Shown: piece after piece, positions 5,998-8,468 of the stretch | Position numbering within the stretch: the first letter of the stretch is position 1 | How the letters are laid out: every line of letters begins with the position of its first letter | Origin: Rubrobacteraceae bacterium | Lineage (GTDB): Bacteria > Actinomycetota > Rubrobacteria > Rubrobacterales > Rubrobacteraceae | Assembly (NCBI GenBank): GCA_013698525.1 | Contig: JACCSM010000013.1 | Span: 1 to 8,468, forward strand | DNA: 8,468 nt | Reading direction: 5' to 3' | Position numbers and translations under genes: made by a program | Notes under the pieces: model-generated | Databases searched by the model: none | What the model was told of the DNA's origin: nothing | Seen by the model: the letters and a program-made list of their open reading frames with translations, nothing else

Positions 5998-7119
5998 ATG
6001 GCGCGTTTGCCAGGCTTCGGGGGGTCGAAGACCGTCGGCCTCGACATAGACCGCGGGTCGATCAAGGCCGTCCAGATCTCCGGCGCCGGCGGCGGGTACG
6101 CCCTGCAGCATGTCGGCTATCACAGGCTTCCTCCTGGGACGATTCTCGATGGAGAGGTCGCCGACCACGACCTCCTGGCCGCCGAGATCAGGGAGTTCTG
6201 GGATTCGCATTCGTTCAGCGGCAAGTCCGTCACTCTCGGTGTCTCCAACCAGAAGGTAGTGGTCAGGCTTCTCGACTTCCCGCGCATGGGGCAAGCTGAC
6301 CTGCAGGGCGCCATAAGCTTCGAGGCGCAGGACCACATACCGATGCCCCTCGATGAGGCCGTTTTGGACTACGTCGTGCTCGGGCCCAGGGAGGAGCGCT
6401 CGGATCTCGACCGCGTTCTGGTGGTCGCCGCCCAGAGGGAGATGATCTCACGTTACACTTCGGCGGTTCGCACCAGTGGCCTGCGGCCTGCCGGCGTGGA
6501 TGTCAAGGCGCTCTCCCTGACGCGCTCTACCCTCCCTGATCCTTTTTTCGGCGATGAAGGAGCCATGCTCCTCCTCGACGTCGGGGCGGAGATCACCAAT
6601 CTCGTGGTGGCGGATCGGGGCAATCCCGTCCTTACTCGCTTTGTGCCCGTCGGCTTCGTCGACTTCGTGGCCGCGGTGGTGGAGCTCGCCGACCTTCCTG
6701 AGGATGAAGCCGAGAGGTTGGCGCTCGATCCGCGGGTCAGGTTGGGTTCCGGGCAGGACGAGGCCCATGAGACGGAGGCGGAACCCGAGGAAGGTAGTTT
6801 CGACCCGGCGCTCGTCTACGACGTGAGGCGCGGGCTCGAAGGTGCCGCACAGACCCTCGCCGACGAGGTGCAGCGTTCCATCGAACACCACCGCTCCCAG
6901 GAAGCCGCCCGCGAGGTCTCCAGGGTCCTTCTCTCCGGAGAGGCGGCTTTGATACCTAATCTAGATGGGTATCTCGGGCAACTACTAGACGTCCCGACAA
7001 GCCGCGGACACCCTGTAGAGAAGCTCTCAGGCAACCGCTCCAACATCTCCGACGACCAGCTGAGGGCGATGGAGCCCGTACTCGCGGTCGCGTTCGGTCT
7101 TGCGATGGAGGAAGAATGA
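5998..7119 (+). CDS. pilM: Type IV pilus assembly protein PilM
   Basis: PilM is the cytoplasmic actin-like ATP-binding protein that anchors the type IV pilus alignment complex by binding the N-terminus of PilN. The phosphate-1 motif is at VGLDIDRGSIKAVQ (13-26), SFEAQDHIPMPLDEAVLDY (107-125) is the typical PilM segment, the phosphate-2 motif is LLLDVGAEITNLVV (191-204), and the adenosine-loop region is LLSGEAALIPNLDGYL (311-326). The 373 residues are a normal length. Two details differ from typical members. The adenosine loop has Gly314-Glu315 where Gly-Gly is usual, and an acidic stretch of low complexity (about 251-268, rich in Glu) precedes the helix DPALVYDVRRGL. ATG 5998 has GGAG 8 nt upstream. 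The gene overlaps pilN by an ATGA junction. No transmembrane segment is present. FtsA and MreB share the fold, but the immediate pilN and pilO neighbours settle the call. Confidence 0.94.
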   Translation: MARLPGFGGSKTVGLDIDRGSIKAVQISGAGGGYALQHVGYHRLPPGTILDGEVADHDLLAAEIREFWDSHSFSGKSVTLGVSNQKVVVRLLDFPRMGQADLQGAISFEAQDHIPMPLDEAVLDYVVLGPREERSDLDRVLVVAAQREMISRYTSAVRTSGLRPAGVDVKALSLTRSTLPDPFFGDEGAMLLLDVGAEITNLVVADRGNPVLTRFVPVGFVDFVAAVVELADLPEDEAERLALDPRVRLGSGQDEAHETEAEPEEGSFDPALVYDVRRGLEGAAQTLADEVQRSIEHHRSQEAAREVSRVLLSGEAALIPNLDGYLGQLLDVPTSRGHPVEKLSGNRSNISDDQLRAMEPVLAVAFGLAMEEE

Positions 7120-7883
7120 GGCAAATAAACCTCCTTCCTACCGACGAGCGGGGTCGCCCCGCAGATAGGTTACGCCGCGGGGTTCTCGGTATTCTGCTTA
7201 TCGTGGGCGCCTTCGTAGTGATCCTGATGGTTGGCATCTACCTGGTGCTCCTTCTGAGGCTGAACGACCTCGAAGACCAGGTCGCAGAGCTTGACGACGA
7301 GATCGCGCGGCAGAACGCGCATCTGGCCGAGTTGAGCCCGTACAGGGATCTCAAGGTGCGCCTCGAAGACAAGAAGCCGGTCGCCGACGGCATCTTCCGC
7401 AGCCGTTTCGCCTGGGATCAGTTCTTTCAGGGCCTCGCCTTCGTCGTGCCCGAGACCACGGCCCTTGATACCCTAACCGCCGAGGCCGCCCCGGTTGACT
7501 TCGACGCGCCTGTCGAGGAGCCACTCGACCCACCTGGCACGGTCACGTTTACGGGCATCGCGCTGCCCCGCTACGAAAACGTGGCAGACTTCGTCGTGCG
7601 CATGGACAACCTCCAGTATCTAGCCAACGCGGATCTCGACAGGGCCGCGCGGAGGACGTTCGAACAGCCGGCAGTGGGCCAGGTTGTGAGCTTCGAAGTC
7701 GCCTCGGAACTGGTCACGATCGTCGGTGAAAACGGTACGGAGGTAAAGCTGGAAGGTGGATCTCAGGATGAGCTCGCGGACAATAGGGGTTCTCTTCGCA
7801 CCCGCGTGGTCGCCAACACAGGACGCCTCCACAGTTCGGCCAACCAACGGTACACCAGGCGAACGGAACAAGGGCGCCGATGA
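7116..7883 (+). CDS. pilN: Type IV pilus inner-membrane assembly protein PilN
   Basis: PilN spans the cytoplasmic membrane once, holds PilM on the inside and pairs with PilO outside. The conserved PilM-docking motif INLLP is at residues 4-8. A transmembrane helix covers about 22-48, followed by a coiled-coil segment (about 49-72, LNDLEDQVAELDDEIARQNAHL) and an alpha/beta domain that includes FQGLAFVVPETTALDTL (104-120) and VTFTGIALPRYENVADFVVRM (143-163). At 255 residues it is longer than the roughly 180-200 typical of PilN. Extra length comes from a proline- and acid-rich loop (about 122-141) and a C-terminal tail from about 205 that becomes strongly basic, with nine Arg between 224 and 255. 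ATG 7116 overlaps the pilM stop (ATGA), with GGAGG at 7107-7111 four nt upstream, so translation is coupled. The similar GspL-type secretion protein is excluded by the separate pilM and the short INLLP head. Confidence 0.91.
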   Translation: MRQINLLPTDERGRPADRLRRGVLGILLIVGAFVVILMVGIYLVLLLRLNDLEDQVAELDDEIARQNAHLAELSPYRDLKVRLEDKKPVADGIFRSRFAWDQFFQGLAFVVPETTALDTLTAEAAPVDFDAPVEEPLDPPGTVTFTGIALPRYENVADFVVRMDNLQYLANADLDRAARRTFEQPAVGQVVSFEVASELVTIVGENGTEVKLEGGSQDELADNRGSLRTRVVANTGRLHSSANQRYTRRTEQGRR

Positions 7884-8468
7884 GCCGCAACGATCGTAAC
7901 TTGCTCATCCTCGGGTCGCTTGGGATAGTGATTATCGCCATCGGCTTCTATTTTCTCCTTCTGAGTCCGCTTCTGGGAAGGCTCAACGAACAGGCCGAGG
8001 CGCGGGAGGACAAGCAGGCCCAGCTCGAGCAGGTGCAGCAAGAGGTGAACGAGCTCGAGGAAGTCAGGCGCAACTCCCCGGAGATCGAACGCCAGCTCCT
8101 CGAACTCAGCAAGAGGATCCCGACGCAGCCGCAGATTCCTACGTTCGTCGTCCAGATCGAGGAGATCGCAGGCGCCTCCGGCGTGACCCAACTCGTGGTC
8201 GAACCAGGAGATGCTGCCGCGCCGGCCGGCGGTGGCGACTACCAAACCATACCGGTTACAATGCAATTCAATGGGACCTACGATGAGATGCAGGACTTTC
8301 TGTTGAGAACGCGTAACCTCGCCAGGCTGGTGACGGTAACCGACGTTAGTTACTGTCGCGAGCCCGAACCCATCGATGATGAGCACTCGTGTCCCGTAAC
8401 GCCGCCCGAGGAACCGGAGGAGAGCACGACGGCCGACACATCTGTGGAAGCGCCCCTGTTGGTGGAGA
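7880..8468 (+). CDS. pilO: Type IV pilus inner-membrane assembly protein PilO (3' end outside window)
   Basis: PilO is the single-pass membrane partner of PilN in the pilus alignment complex. The frame is open from ATG 7880, which overlaps the pilN stop (ATGA) and has AAGGG at 7870-7874, to the window edge, giving 196 codons and one spare base. A short cytoplasmic head (MSRNDRN) is followed by a transmembrane helix (about 8-29), a coiled coil rich in Gln and Glu (about 34-77), the segment RIPTQPQIPTFVVQIEEIAGASGV (79-102) typical of PilO, and the ferredoxin-like strand-helix-strand YQTIPVTMQFNGTYDEMQDFL (121-141) with NLARLVTV after it. Beyond about residue 160 the chain is acidic, Pro- and Thr-rich (12 acidic residues in 160-196) with two cysteines, 159 and 171, that could pair outside the membrane. 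That tail is not typical of PilO, and its end lies beyond the window. Family assignment rests on order and architecture, since sequence conservation in PilO is low. Confidence 0.9.
   Translation, partial: MSRNDRNLLILGSLGIVIIAIGFYFLLLSPLLGRLNEQAEAREDKQAQLEQVQQEVNELEEVRRNSPEIERQLLELSKRIPTQPQIPTFVVQIEEIAGASGVTQLVVEPGDAAAPAGGGDYQTIPVTMQFNGTYDEMQDFLLRTRNLARLVTVTDVSYCREPEPIDDEHSCPVTPPEEPEESTTADTSVEAPLLVE

Overview
The window is a dense, high-GC, single-strand stretch of bacterial chromosome with nine plus-strand genes, two of them cut by the window edges. The gene order coaBC-metK-priA-def-fmt, the high GC with frequent AGG (Arg) and ATA (Ile) codons, and a PriA that has lost its helicase motifs all point to an actinobacterium. 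A deep-branching, Rubrobacter-like lineage is my best guess. This is inferred from style and synteny; no database was searched.

Region 1 (1-5120) is a housekeeping operon. It holds the 3' end of coaBC (coenzyme A synthesis), metK (S-adenosylmethionine synthetase), priA (replication restart), def (peptide deformylase) and fmt (methionyl-tRNA formyltransferase). Gaps are 2 to 21 nt and Shine-Dalgarno sequences lie at or just before the ends of the upstream genes, so the five are very probably co-transcribed. Three act around methionine: MetK consumes it, Fmt formylates Met-tRNAi, and Def removes that formyl group from new proteins.

Region 2 (5121-5997) is where the usual actinobacterial order stops. 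A 186-nt gap (5121-5306) holds weak promoter-like boxes and a 13-codon mini-ORF with a good Shine-Dalgarno sequence. It is followed by a NeuD/PglD-type hexapeptide-repeat acyltransferase homologue that lacks the usual catalytic histidine, then an 85-nt gap.

Region 3 (5998-8468) is the start of a type IV pilus operon: pilM, pilN and pilO, joined by two ATGA start/stop overlaps, with pilO running off the window. PilM (cytoplasmic, actin-like), PilN (single-pass, with the INLLP motif that docks on PilM) and PilO (single-pass, coiled coil) form the inner-membrane alignment complex. PilN and PilO have unusual, oppositely charged C-terminal tails.

I found no RNA genes, CRISPR arrays, insertion sequences or convincing terminators, and no clear novel multi-gene system. 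The points most worth checking are the helicase-dead PriA, the NeuD-like protein with Arg in place of His, and the tails of PilN and PilO.
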